Shown: in pieces, positions 21,439 through 28,608 of the stretch
Layout: each line of letters starts with the position of its first letter
Numbering within the stretch: the stretch's first letter is position 1
IMG/VR virus record: IMGVR_UViG_3300042519_000086
Span: 1-33,682 of that record
Direction: 5' to 3' (one strand)
From: a virus
DNA length: 33,682 nucleotides
Notes under the pieces: model-generated
Seen by the model: only the letters and a program-made list of their open reading frames with translations
What the model was told of the DNA's origin: nothing
The model's database searches: none
Translations under genes and position numbers: made by a program

Positions 21439-22415
21439 CTTCAGCTAATAGCGGAGTTGGACTACACCGAATAATGATGCCAATAGTACACTTAGAAAAG
21501 GAGTACGCACTTATTACAGATGTACTTAATGACGAGTTATTAGAGCAAGGTTGGGATATTGTGTTAATGAATAGAATGCTTAACGAGATAGATGCAAAGC
21601 AAATGTACACTTGGCGTACTAAGTACGGCTTTAAGTTAGTAGTCGATAATGACGACCATTGGGAACTTAGCGAAAGCCATTTGTTATATTTGAGATACAA
21701 GCTTTACAACATACCTAAACAAATTACCGATTACTTAAAAATAGCTGACCTTTGCACTTGCACACACGAAAGGTTGGCAGCAGAGATTAACCCATACAAT
21801 AAGAACGTTCACATATTACCAAACGCATTACCTTACGGGCAAGAGCAGTTCCAGGATAACAAGACCGAAGATTACAAGGTTAGATTGTTTTGGTCAGGTA
21901 GCGGAACACACGAAAGGGATATTGAAATACTAAGGCAACCTTTTAAAAGGTTACAAGGTATGAATATTAGAACTGTTATTGCAGGTTACAATGACGGGGA
22001 GAAACCTATCTGGGATAAAATGATTGATAGCTTCACTTGCGGACTAAAGCTAAACCCTACGATCTATAATTATGCAAAGGTTACGGAATATATGGGAGCA
22101 TACACCGATAGCGATATTTCAGTTATCCCTTTAGTAGATAATAAATTCAACGCTATGAAGTCTAACCTTAAGGTATTAGAAACGGCTGCTAAAAAGAACC
22201 CTGCCATAGTTAGCTATGTCAATCCGTACTTAGATATGCCGGTACACTACGTTAAAAGTCAGAAGGATTGGTACAAACACATCAAAGATTTAGTAAGCGA
22301 TGCGGATATGCGAAAGGAAAGCGGACAAAAGCTATTTGAGTTCTGCGAAAAGAAGTATAACTTTGACGAGATAAATTTAGACAGAAAGTATATTTATAGT
22401 AAACTATGCCAGTAA
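21420..22415 (+). CDS. GT-B glycosyltransferase (GT4-like)
   Basis: A 331-residue protein from ATG 21420 (MRILCITSANSGVGLHRIMM); the upstream in-frame start at 21375 lies within the previous gene. Landmarks are GVGLHR near the start, VVDNDDHWEL, NVHILPNALPYG, then VRLFWSGSGTHERDIEIL and the donor-binding DISVIPLVDNKFNAMKSNLK with LETAAKKNPAIV. Such enzymes modify phage DNA or host surface glycans. Its sugar donor cannot be read from sequence. Confidence 0.75.
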   Translation: MRILCITSANSGVGLHRIMMPIVHLEKEYALITDVLNDELLEQGWDIVLMNRMLNEIDAKQMYTWRTKYGFKLVVDNDDHWELSESHLLYLRYKLYNIPKQITDYLKIADLCTCTHERLAAEINPYNKNVHILPNALPYGQEQFQDNKTEDYKVRLFWSGSGTHERDIEILRQPFKRLQGMNIRTVIAGYNDGEKPIWDKMIDSFTCGLKLNPTIYNYAKVTEYMGAYTDSDISVIPLVDNKFNAMKSNLKVLETAAKKNPAIVSYVNPYLDMPVHYVKSQKDWYKHIKDLVSDADMRKESGQKLFEFCEKKYNFDEINLDRKYIYSKLCQ

Positions 22416-22828
22416 TAAAATGCTCAAACGGAAAATATAGAATAGGCTCAGGCGGTTGCGTTTACAATACCGAGGAGAAGGCAATGCAAGTTTGGAAGGC
22501 TATCCTTGCAGGTGGAAAGTTTGCCGAAAGTTATACCGACTATCCTGAGTCAGCTACTAACAATGCAAAGAGGGCTTTGAAGTGGGTAGAAAAACACGGG
22601 TGGGGTTCTTGCGGAGAAGCAACAGGCAAAGCAAGAGCAAACCAATTAGCTAACAGAGAAGGAATAAGTAGAGATACTATTGCTCGTATGGCTTCGTTTA
22701 AAAGGCATCAGCAGCATAAAGACGTTCCTTACAGTGAAGGTTGTGGCGGTTTAATGTGGGATTGCTGGGGCGGTACGAGTGGTATCGAATGGGCCATTAA
22801 CAAACTAAAAGAAATAGACAATAAATAA
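22406..22828 (+). CDS. Conserved phage protein with protease-associated type domain
   Basis: A 140-residue protein. Residues 1-40 (MPVIKCSNGKYRIGSGGCVY) resemble a short module common before phage head genes. Residues about 45-138 (DYPESATNNAKRALKWVEKH, CGEATGKARANQLANREGIS, TIARMASFKRHQQHKD, CGGLMWDCWGGTSGIEWA) form a helical domain I have seen attached to head-maturation proteases and portals. It stands alone here, and the protease is at 397. Function unknown; perhaps a head morphogenesis factor or DNA-packaging helper. Overlaps the GT-B stop by 10 bases. Confidence 0.6.
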   Translation: MPVIKCSNGKYRIGSGGCVYNTEEKAMQVWKAILAGGKFAESYTDYPESATNNAKRALKWVEKHGWGSCGEATGKARANQLANREGISRDTIARMASFKRHQQHKDVPYSEGCGGLMWDCWGGTSGIEWAINKLKEIDNK

Positions 22829-22830
22829 TT

Positions 22831-22888
22831 TGCATACTTAAATTTTTTAATTATTAATTAACGGAAAATTTAATGGGGAAAGTATGCA
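22831..22888 (+). promoter_or_regulatory. Inverted repeat covering the HNH start codon
   Basis: TGCATACTT (22831-22839) and AAGTATGCA (22880-22888) are perfect inverted 9-mers 40 bases apart. The right arm contains the ATG (22884-22886) of the HNH gene. The loop is very AT-rich. Folding in mRNA would hide the start codon. Confidence 0.45.
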
Positions 22889-23138
22889 GAAACACACACA
22901 AATATATTTGCAGGGAATGGGGTATAAAAAAACGGACTTCATTCCTTGCGAAGTGTGTGGCTCACAAGCGGTAGATATACATCATATTGAGGCAAGAGGT
23001 ATGGGTGGCAGTAAAGACAAAGACACGATAGAAAACCTAATGGGATTGTGTAGGAAGTGCCACATAGAATACGGAGACAAAAAACAATATAAAGAGTTCC
23101 TAAAAGACATACACTCAAAGAATTATGGCAAAGATTAA
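22884..23138 (+). CDS. HNH endonuclease
   Basis: An 84-residue HNH protein. Zinc ligands are C22/C25 (CEVCGS) and C56/C59 (CRKCH). The catalytic core is H33-H34 in VDIHHIEAR, N51 in ENLMGLC and H60. Small HNH nucleases encoded upstream of terminases assist DNA cutting during packaging in several phages; the terminase here lies 2 kb downstream. A homing origin is also possible. The start codon is inside an inverted repeat. Confidence 0.85.
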   Translation: MQKHTQIYLQGMGYKKTDFIPCEVCGSQAVDIHHIEARGMGGSKDKDTIENLMGLCRKCHIEYGDKKQYKEFLKDIHSKNYGKD

Positions 23139-23247
23139 AGAAAATAGTTCAAAGGTAAACTTCGGAAAGCGAAAGCGAGGCTCTGCAAAGAAGTCCTTTA
23201 ACAAGCATAACCCAAGACCTAAAGATTACAAAGGTCAAGGCAGATGA
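23125..23247 (+). CDS. Small highly basic protein
   Basis: A 40-residue protein (MAKIKENSSKVNFGKRKRGS, then KHNPRPKDYKGQGR) with about a third Lys/Arg. It overlaps the HNH gene by 14 bases and the next gene by ATGA. The sequence KVNFGKR ... YKGQGR is one I recognise as a recurring short protein near terminase genes of Bacteroidetes phages. It probably binds nucleic acid; role unknown. Confidence 0.65.
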   Translation: MAKIKENSSKVNFGKRKRGSAKKSFNKHNPRPKDYKGQGR

Positions 23248-23465
23248 GAAAGTTATGGGCTATATGGTATTTATTAACTCACAAAGTTTACTTCTTAGCG
23301 GTATGTAAGACAGGTAAAGACGGAGACGATATGACCACAATAGGACACTACACGTACTCAATGGCAGAAACTTTAATAAATAAGCACATAGCAGACGTAG
23401 ATACTTACTTAGATCAAGAGGACGCAATAGACGAAGCAAACGATATAATTAACGGCATACTATGA
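23244..23465 (+). CDS. Hypothetical small protein
   Basis: A 73-residue protein with a mildly hydrophobic start (MRKLWAIWYLLTHKVYFLAV), then an acidic helix-rich end (ADVDTYLDQEDAIDEANDII). No clear membrane helix. ATGA overlaps on both sides place it in the packaging operon; no function is recognised. Confidence 0.55.
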   Translation: MRKLWAIWYLLTHKVYFLAVCKTGKDGDDMTTIGHYTYSMAETLINKHIADVDTYLDQEDAIDEANDIINGIL

Positions 23466-23998
23466 TACAAAACGTACCAATCAACACAGTAAAAGCAAAC
23501 CCAAACAATCCCAGGATAATTAAAGACGATAAGTTTGCAAAGCTCGTAAAGTCAATTAACGAGTTCCCACAAATGCTAAACCTTAGACCTATTGTTGTTA
23601 ATGACGATATGGTTGTGCTTGGTGGCAATATGAGATTAAAGGCTTGTAAGGAAGCCGGACTTAAAGAGATACCAATTATCAAAGCAAGTGAATTAACCGA
23701 GCAGCAGCAAAAGGAGTTTATAGTTAAAGACAACGTAGGCTATGGAGAATGGGATTGGAACGACCTTGCAAATAATTGGGATGCAGATCAACTACAAGAA
23801 TGGGGTTTAGATATACCTGGCTTCGATAATTTAAGTTTTGAAGATAAAAATAAAGAACTAACTTTAGATGATATTAGTGACTCAATGACTATAAGTTTAA
23901 AATATACTGAAGAGGAATATTATATAGTTAAAGAAAGCTTATCAAAAATAGCACCTACACCAGAACAAGCAATTTGGAAATTATTAGGCAATGATTAA
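23462..23998 (+). CDS. ParB-like nuclease-domain protein
   Basis: A 178-residue protein. Residues 5-90 match the ParB/Srx N-terminal fold: PINTVKANPNNPRIIKDD, LRPIVVNDDMVVLGGNMRLK and EAGLKEIPIIKA. The VLGGNMR box replaces GERR of classic ParB. The C-terminus is acidic, without an HTH, so it is not a partition protein. This fold is often fused or adjacent to phage DNA methyltransferases, as here (8-base overlap). It may guide the methyltransferase or bind nucleotides. Confidence 0.8.
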   Translation: MIQNVPINTVKANPNNPRIIKDDKFAKLVKSINEFPQMLNLRPIVVNDDMVVLGGNMRLKACKEAGLKEIPIIKASELTEQQQKEFIVKDNVGYGEWDWNDLANNWDADQLQEWGLDIPGFDNLSFEDKNKELTLDDISDSMTISLKYTEEEYYIVKESLSKIAPTPEQAIWKLLGND

Positions 23999-25043
23999 AT
24001 ACGAATATAATAATTATAAATTCCCTTATAAATGGAATTTAACTGATGGCTATCCAGCAAAAGGTATAGAATTAAATGGCTTAAAAGTATTTGGAACTTT
24101 TATTTGTGGTGGTGGCTCAACAATGGGTTATAAATTAGCAGGGTTTACACATTTAGGCGGTGTTGAAATTGACCCACAAGTAGCTGATATATATAAAACA
24201 AATCACAATCCAAAGTATTTATATAATCAAGATATAAGAGAATTTAATAAACTTATTGATTTACCTGAAGAGTTATATAATCTTGACCTATTAGACGGAA
24301 GCCCACCTTGTTCTACATTTTCAATGGCAGGAAGTAGGGAAAAAGCTTGGGGTAAAGAAAAACAATTTAAAGAAGGGCAAGCATTTCAAACATTAGATGA
24401 CTTAGTATTTGAATATTGCAATACAATTATAAAACTAAAGCCAAAGGTATTCTTATTAGAAAATGTAAAAGGTATTATTTTAGGTAATGCAAAAGCATAT
24501 TCTAAAAAGATTGTACAAACAATGGAACAAGCAGGATATAATGTACAAATATTTCTTTTAAATGGTGCATCTATGGGAGTACCACAAAGAAGGGAAAGGG
24601 TATTTTTTATAGGACATAAAAAAGAATTAAACCTTAAACCTTTAAGATTAGATTTTAATGAAAAGCCGGTCCTATATAAAGATATAGAAGATGGATCAGT
24701 AGGTAAATTAATTACAGGAGAAGCTTTAAATCTATGGAATATTTGTCCTGAAGGTAACTCTTTAAGTAAAGTACACCCTAAAGGAAATTATTTTGGTTCT
24801 TTTAAAATATCACCTAACATAGTTTGTAATACTATTATAGCATCAGATAGTAGCCCTATTTTACATTATAACAAACCTAATTATATATCTGATAGGGATT
24901 TATGTAAGATTGGAACTTACCCTTTAGATTATAATTTTAAGACATTAAAACCAAAGTATTTAATAGGTATGAGTGTTCCCCCTATTATGACTGCACAAAT
25001 AGCGCATCAAATTTATTTACAATGGTTTAAAACAGAAGGATAA
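23991..25043 (+). CDS. C5 cytosine DNA methyltransferase
   Basis: A 350-residue Dcm-type enzyme. Motif I is GTFICGGGSTMGYKLAGF; acidic GVEID follows. Motif IV is SPPCSTFS with catalytic C107. Motif VI is ENVKG (158-162). Motif VIII is PQRRERVFFIG (Q199, R201, R203). Motifs IX-X are near the end (KYLIGMSVPP). No cognate restriction enzyme is seen, so it likely protects phage DNA from host restriction. The coding DNA is markedly AT-rich compared with the terminase next to it, suggesting recent gain together with the end of the ParB-like gene. Confidence 0.9.
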   Translation: MIKYEYNNYKFPYKWNLTDGYPAKGIELNGLKVFGTFICGGGSTMGYKLAGFTHLGGVEIDPQVADIYKTNHNPKYLYNQDIREFNKLIDLPEELYNLDLLDGSPPCSTFSMAGSREKAWGKEKQFKEGQAFQTLDDLVFEYCNTIIKLKPKVFLLENVKGIILGNAKAYSKKIVQTMEQAGYNVQIFLLNGASMGVPQRRERVFFIGHKKELNLKPLRLDFNEKPVLYKDIEDGSVGKLITGEALNLWNICPEGNSLSKVHPKGNYFGSFKISPNIVCNTIIASDSSPILHYNKPNYISDRDLCKIGTYPLDYNFKTLKPKYLIGMSVPPIMTAQIAHQIYLQWFKTEG

Positions 25044-25047
25044 CAGA

Positions 25048-25407
25048 ATGAGCAAAGAACATTTAATACCTTACAAGCCCGGTCAATCAGGAAACCCAAA
25101 CGGAAGACCTCGTAAGTATGTAAGCCTACTCAAAGAGCAAGGATATAAACTTGCTGAGATAAACGACACCATACAAGCTATGATGTCAATGGACTTGGAC
25201 GAACTTAAAACAGTATGGGATAACCCGAAGGCAACAATACTTGAAAAAACAATAGCAGCAGCTATGCGTAAAAGCTTAGAGAAGGGCAGCCTTTATAGTT
25301 TAGAAACTTTGCTAACCCGTGTTTATGGTAAGCCTAAAGAACAAATGGATATTCAAACAGATAACAGGATTGAGATAGTATTTGTAGACGGCAAGACAAT
25401 TCTTTAA
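25048..25407 (+). CDS. Terminase small subunit-like protein (DUF5681)
   Basis: A 119-residue protein. The N-terminus YKPGQSGNPNGRPRKY is the DUF5681 signature; the rest is helical (LLKEQGYKLAEINDTIQAMM, ATILEKTIAAAMRKSLEKG) with an oligomer-like middle. It lies directly before and overlaps the large terminase by one base, so it is the probable DNA-recognition subunit of the packaging motor. Confidence 0.75.
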   Translation: MSKEHLIPYKPGQSGNPNGRPRKYVSLLKEQGYKLAEINDTIQAMMSMDLDELKTVWDNPKATILEKTIAAAMRKSLEKGSLYSLETLLTRVYGKPKEQMDIQTDNRIEIVFVDGKTIL

Positions 25408-26555
25408 TGCGGATAGAACTACCTAACGGACATATAAATCAAAAGAAGATACTTGACTGCGAAGCCAGGTACATTGTTGTTATGTGCGGTAGAAGGTTTG
25501 GCAAATCGGAACTAAGCCAAATTAAATGTATTACAACCGCAATCAAAGGCGGTCAGGTTGCTTACATAACCCCTACCTATAAATTAGCAAAGGTGTTCTT
25601 TGAGAAGTTATGCAATAGCCTTCCCTTCCCTAATAACAAATCGGACTTAAATATTAGCTTCCCTAATGGTGGCAAGGTCGAGTTCTTTACAGGCGAACGC
25701 TTGGATAACCTGAGAGGGCGAAAGTTTAACCTGGTAATAGTAGACGAGGCTTCCTTTATACCTAACTTAGAAGACGGGTGGCTAAACTCAATAAGACCTA
25801 CCTTAACAGACTATAAGGGTAAAGCTATATTCCTTAGCACCCCTAAAGGTAAAAACTACTTCTTTAGTTTGTTTAGCAAAGCTGAACCCGATTGGCAAAG
25901 CTTTAAATTCACTACATACGATAACCCTTACATAGACCCGAACGAAATAGACGATGCAAGGAAGCAACTCCCAGAAGTTGTATTTGAGCAGGAGTATATG
26001 GCAAACCCTGCTGAAAACGCGGCAAACCCATTTGGTAGCCAATACATTCGCAAATGTATACACCCAGTAACAACAATGCCGATTGTAGCTTATGGGATTG
26101 ACCTTGCGAAGTCAGTCGATTGGACTGTTATCGTAGGCTTAGACGAAGACGGAAACGTGGCTTATTTTGACCGCTTTCAAATGGATTGGCATAATACCAA
26201 GCAAACTATCCTTAGGCTTCCTAAATGCCCTATCCTTGTCGATTCTACGGGGGTTGGCGACCCTATCCTTGAGGACTTACAAAGAGAGGGTGTAATGATA
26301 CAAGGCTTAAAGTTCACAAGTTCAAGTAAGCAGCAGCTAATGGAAGGCTTACAGGCTGCGATACATCAAGGCAAGATTGGCTATCCTGAAGGGATAATAA
26401 GCCAGGAGTTAGAAGTATTTGAATATATGTACACGGCAACGGGGGTAAAGTACTCAGCACCTTCCGGCTTTCACGATGATGCGGTAATGGCTTTAGCTTT
26501 GGCTTGGCAGAACTTCAGCCTTAAACGTGGCACGGGCAGGTATGCCTTCCTATAA
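25407..26555 (+). CDS. terL: Terminase large subunit
   Basis: A 382-residue packaging motor. The ATPase domain has Walker A GRRFGKS (28-34) and Walker B LVIVDEA (109-115), with LSTPKGKNYF as the coupling motif. The RNase H-like nuclease has acidic residues D232 (YGIDLAKS), D279 (LVDSTGVGDP) and D357/D358 (GFHDDAVMAL). All expected catalytic residues are present; length is on the short side. ATG 25407 overlaps the upstream TAA. The start of a repeat and promoter region follows the stop codon. Confidence 0.95.
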   Translation: MRIELPNGHINQKKILDCEARYIVVMCGRRFGKSELSQIKCITTAIKGGQVAYITPTYKLAKVFFEKLCNSLPFPNNKSDLNISFPNGGKVEFFTGERLDNLRGRKFNLVIVDEASFIPNLEDGWLNSIRPTLTDYKGKAIFLSTPKGKNYFFSLFSKAEPDWQSFKFTTYDNPYIDPNEIDDARKQLPEVVFEQEYMANPAENAANPFGSQYIRKCIHPVTTMPIVAYGIDLAKSVDWTVIVGLDEDGNVAYFDRFQMDWHNTKQTILRLPKCPILVDSTGVGDPILEDLQREGVMIQGLKFTSSSKQQLMEGLQAAIHQGKIGYPEGIISQELEVFEYMYTATGVKYSAPSGFHDDAVMALALAWQNFSLKRGTGRYAFL

Positions 26556-26588
26556 TTTACCGCTTATCCTTCATATTTACCGCTCATC
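26556..26588 (+). repeat. Tandem operator-like direct repeat
   Basis: TTTACCGCTTATC (26556-26568) and TTTACCGCTCATC (26576-26588) differ at one base and are 20 bases apart start to start, about two helical turns. They lie 31 bases before the promoter at 26619-26647. Confidence 0.55.
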
Positions 26589-26618
26589 ACAATTTTTAAA
26601 AAAAGTTTGCTCATTTTA

Positions 26619-26647
26619 TTGTGGAATGTGAAAAGGTTGTATATTTG
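26619..26647 (+). promoter_or_regulatory. Promoter P3, duplicate of P1
   Basis: TATATTTG (26640-26647) with TTG 18 bases upstream (26619-26621). The block 26636-26652 is identical over 17 bases to 15196-15212, and the next bases are also similar. ATG 26668 follows after 20 bases. Confidence 0.7.
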
Positions 26648-26667
26648 TGTAACAAAAGCAAATAACA

Positions 26668-26859
26668 ATGATAGCACTAAACACAAAACAAGATTTAAGA
26701 AACGTACTTAACCAAGTAGAAGAATTAGCACAAAACCCTACATTTATTGCTGCTGCAATAGAAACTTCTAAAAAACTTGGTATTACCGCAGAAGAATGGA
26801 ACGCAAACAAAGTAGCAATACTTATGACATTTGCAAATAAATACATTTTAAATAGTTAA
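26668..26859 (+). CDS. Small helical protein behind P3
   Basis: A 63-residue protein (IALNTKQDLRNVLNQVEELA, then FIAAAIETSKKLGITAEEWN) predicted all-helical, slightly acidic. It is alone between promoter P3 and the structured RNA, so it is made whether or not the terminator at 26951-26979 is passed. This would suit a regulator of that element, but no motif proves it. Confidence 0.55.
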   Translation: MIALNTKQDLRNVLNQVEELAQNPTFIAAAIETSKKLGITAEEWNANKVAILMTFANKYILNS

Positions 26860-26865
26860 AATAAA

Positions 26866-26979
26866 AATAGGGGTGCGACTATTCAACGCACATATTTAAC
26901 ATAGTGATGTAGCATAGGTAAAGGCACTAAAATATGAACCAATGCCGTAGATGGGGAGCGCCTTACCCATATTTTTTTT
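26866..26979 (+). ncRNA. Structured RNA / attenuator before the tail operon
   Basis: A 136-base gap without a gene. GTGCG (26873-26877) pairs with CGCAC (26887-26891). Its loop ACTAT (26878-26882) can pair with ATAGT (26901-26905), a possible H-type pseudoknot. GGTAAAGGC (26917-26925) can pair with GCCTTACC (26960-26967) with one bulged A, which excludes the terminator stem. A GGCA/TGCC hairpin (26923-26926 with 26943-26946) is a further alternative. Two exclusive folds next to an intrinsic terminator are the layout of an attenuator or riboswitch. No known class recognised. Confidence 0.6.
26951..26979 (+). terminator. Intrinsic terminator before the tail operon
   Basis: ATGGGGAG (26951-26958) pairs with CTTACCCAT (26962-26970) with one bulged A and a three-base loop, followed by eight T (26972-26979). 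Confidence 0.75.
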
Positions 26980-26995
26980 AACTCAACTAAACACA

Positions 26996-27082
26996 ATGAA
27001 AAAAGAAACCGCACAACTTTTAGCAGTATTTTTAGTAGCTTGTTACCTTATTGGTCAATTACAAGATATCTACTCAAAATGA
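26996..27082 (+). CDS. Short membrane peptide
   Basis: A 28-residue peptide (MKKETAQLLAVFLVACYLIG, then QLQDIYSK): basic start, one hydrophobic helix, polar end. Its TGA overlaps the next ATG (ATGA). It begins 17 bases after the terminator. It may be a leader peptide or a small membrane protein; too short to classify. Confidence 0.4.
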   Translation: MKKETAQLLAVFLVACYLIGQLQDIYSK

Positions 27083-27204
27083 TTTACGCTATTTGCCTTC
27101 TGCTAATTGCAACAGGTTTTGTAATGGCAGCTTTATTTGACTACACAATTAAACACAATGACCCAAAGTACAAAAGATTACATAGACAAGTATTACGCAA
27201 GTGA
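27079..27204 (+). CDS. Small membrane protein
   Basis: A 41-residue protein with an N-terminal hydrophobic helix (IYAICLLLIATGFVMAALF) and a basic tail (KYKRLHRQVLRK). ATGA overlap with the upstream peptide supports it. It overlaps the next gene by 47 bases in another frame. Confidence 0.4.
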   Translation: MIYAICLLLIATGFVMAALFDYTIKHNDPKYKRLHRQVLRK

Positions 27205-27370
27205 GCCGATTAGCATAATGATGACTAACATTGATGCTACCTATCTGGAGATACTTACTTACTGCCAAGAGAAAGGTTACGAGCCTTCTAAGCGTAGATT
27301 AAGGAGACCAGAACATAAGTCAGAAATTGGCTTTTTTGACATTGATAATTACAAACCCGAAACAATATAA
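27158..27370 (+). CDS. Hypothetical small protein, possible HTH
   Basis: A 70-residue protein from ATG 27158 (MTQSTKDYIDKYYASEPISI); an in-frame TTG at 27137 is less likely. Residues about 18-55 (IMMTNIDATYLEILTYCQEK, SKRRLRRPEHK) could form an HTH with a basic end. It precedes the tail chaperone genes. No family recognised. Confidence 0.5.
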   Translation: MTQSTKDYIDKYYASEPISIMMTNIDATYLEILTYCQEKGYEPSKRRLRRPEHKSEIGFFDIDNYKPETI

Positions 27371-27371
27371 A

Positions 27372-27836
27372 ATGGAACTACAACAAATCTTCGAAACAAC
27401 AAAAGAGCAACGAATAGAGTTTACCCACCAAGTAATTGAACGCTTAAACGCAGGGGAGCTTGACCCGTTAAAAACACATCTCCAGGTTAAAGCCTTAGAG
27501 GATATGCTTGAAACCCTAAAAACAAACAAGGACTATAAAGATGCGGTATTACAAGCAGCCGTATTAAATGGAAAGGACTTCGAGTATATGAGCGCAAAGT
27601 TTAACATTAGGGAAGTAGGGGTTAAGTACGATTACACCAAATGCGAAAGTCCTGCTTACGAGGAAATAATGACCGAGTACAATATTTCAGCTAAAGCCAA
27701 AAAGGATATGGAAGAGTTCTTAAAGAAAGTTCCGCATCAAGGACTTGATATTATTAACGGAGTTACTGGCGAGGTTACAAGGGTTTACCCACCTGCCAAG
27801 AGTAGCACAACAAGTGTAGCCGTATCATTAAAGTAA
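27372..27836 (+). CDS. Conserved phage protein upstream of tail chaperones
   Basis: A 154-residue protein from ATG 27372 (MELQQIFETTKEQRIEFTHQ). The pattern ERLNAGELDPLKTHLQVKAL, LQAAVLNGKDFEYMSAKFNI and VKYDYTKCESPAY is one I know from many phages, where it is annotated only as hypothetical. It is helical at both ends with a small beta middle; VTGEVTRVYPPAKS is the tail. The in-frame extension to 27327 would overlap the previous gene. Confidence 0.6.
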   Translation: MELQQIFETTKEQRIEFTHQVIERLNAGELDPLKTHLQVKALEDMLETLKTNKDYKDAVLQAAVLNGKDFEYMSAKFNIREVGVKYDYTKCESPAYEEIMTEYNISAKAKKDMEEFLKKVPHQGLDIINGVTGEVTRVYPPAKSSTTSVAVSLK

Positions 27837-27844
27837 TTAAAATA

Positions 27845-27937
27845 TTGTACTTCTTTGCAATTTGCTTACCTTTGGCAGCGTTATGCTACATAGGTGGGCA
27901 TCTTGCTTATGAGATAATGTTAAAACTAAGAAAATGA
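27845..27937 (+). CDS. Possible small membrane protein with non-ATG start
   Basis: A 30-residue open frame from TTG 27845 (YFFAICLPLAALCYIGGHLA, then YEIMLKLRK). An ATT at 27836 would add three residues. It has one hydrophobic helix and a basic tail. Its TGA overlaps the ATG of the tail chaperone gene as ATGA, as many neighbours do, but no ATG is available, so this is tentative. Confidence 0.3.
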   Translation: MYFFAICLPLAALCYIGGHLAYEIMLKLRK

Positions 27938-28608
27938 CTTGGAACGATTTAACAGTTTGGCAGTACCAACAGATTTACCCGATAGTAACTAAGCCTGAGA
28001 AGGATTGGACAATGCTTGATGTAGAAAGTAAGCTTGTAGGCATTTTGCATAACCTTACCGACACGCAAGTAGATAGCCTAAGCGTAGCAGAGTTTAACAA
28101 ATTAAAGGTAACCTTAAACTTCTTAGATGATAAGATAGAAGGTAAGCCGGTTAAGTATACTGAAGTAAACGGCAAACGTTACAAGTTTATTTATGATGTG
28201 CAACAAATTAAAGCAGCCAGATACATCGAGACAAAAGTATTCAGCACCGATTTAGTAGGTAACCTACACAAGTTAGCAGCCTCAATGGTTATGCCACAAC
28301 GCAAAACCTGGTGGGGTAAATGGGTCGATGACAAATACGATGCTTCCAAGCATAGCGAGTATGCCGAGGACTTACAAGGGGCAAATTTTATGCACGTTTA
28401 CCAATCCATTGTTTTTTTTTATCAAGTATACAGAAATTGGATAGAAGTTTCTCAGGCTTATTTGGTTCAGGAAATGACGAACAAGGGAATGAGTTTGGAA
28501 CAAGCGAAAGAGGTGGTTCAAATTTTATGCAGCACTTTGGATGGCAGTATTGCGCCAAATCTGTTGCCGACCACGAAAATATTACAGTTGACCAAAGCTA
28601 TGAGCTAA
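27934..28608 (+). CDS. Tail assembly chaperone (G-type product)
   Basis: A 224-residue protein starting MTWNDLTVWQYQQIYPIVTK. N-terminal helices and the KRYKFIYDVQQIKAARYIET region resemble tail chaperones that coat the tape measure before tube assembly. Around residue 160-163 (VFF) lies a nine-T run where the reading frame can slip to -1. After that run the 0-frame protein goes on 62 residues to TGA, without recognisable similarity, whereas the -1 frame continues with conserved-looking sequence. Position upstream of tail genes and the tape measure fits the lambda G/GT arrangement. Confidence 0.7.
   Translation: MTWNDLTVWQYQQIYPIVTKPEKDWTMLDVESKLVGILHNLTDTQVDSLSVAEFNKLKVTLNFLDDKIEGKPVKYTEVNGKRYKFIYDVQQIKAARYIETKVFSTDLVGNLHKLAASMVMPQRKTWWGKWVDDKYDASKHSEYAEDLQGANFMHVYQSIVFFYQVYRNWIEVSQAYLVQEMTNKGMSLEQAKEVVQILCSTLDGSIAPNLLPTTKILQLTKAMS
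28413..28419 (+). other. Programmed -1 ribosomal frameshift site (slippery heptamer)
   Basis: Within T9 at 28412-28420, T TTT TTT (28413-28419) is an X XXY YYZ heptamer in the reading frame of the 27934 gene. A -1 slip joins it to the frame that ends at 28691. No stop lies between the slip site and that frame. Confidence 0.65.

Noticed and set aside
21266-21700. 144-codon open frame on the minus strand
   Set aside because: It is antisense to the two glycosyltransferase genes, whose motifs are clear; its Ser/Cys/Ile-rich translation has no recognisable features.
28412-28420. Nine-T run as a sequencing error that splits one gene
   Set aside because: Possible, but the slippery heptamer is in the right phase and this is the usual place for a tail-chaperone frameshift. 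It is therefore reported as a frameshift, with the error kept as the refuting case.
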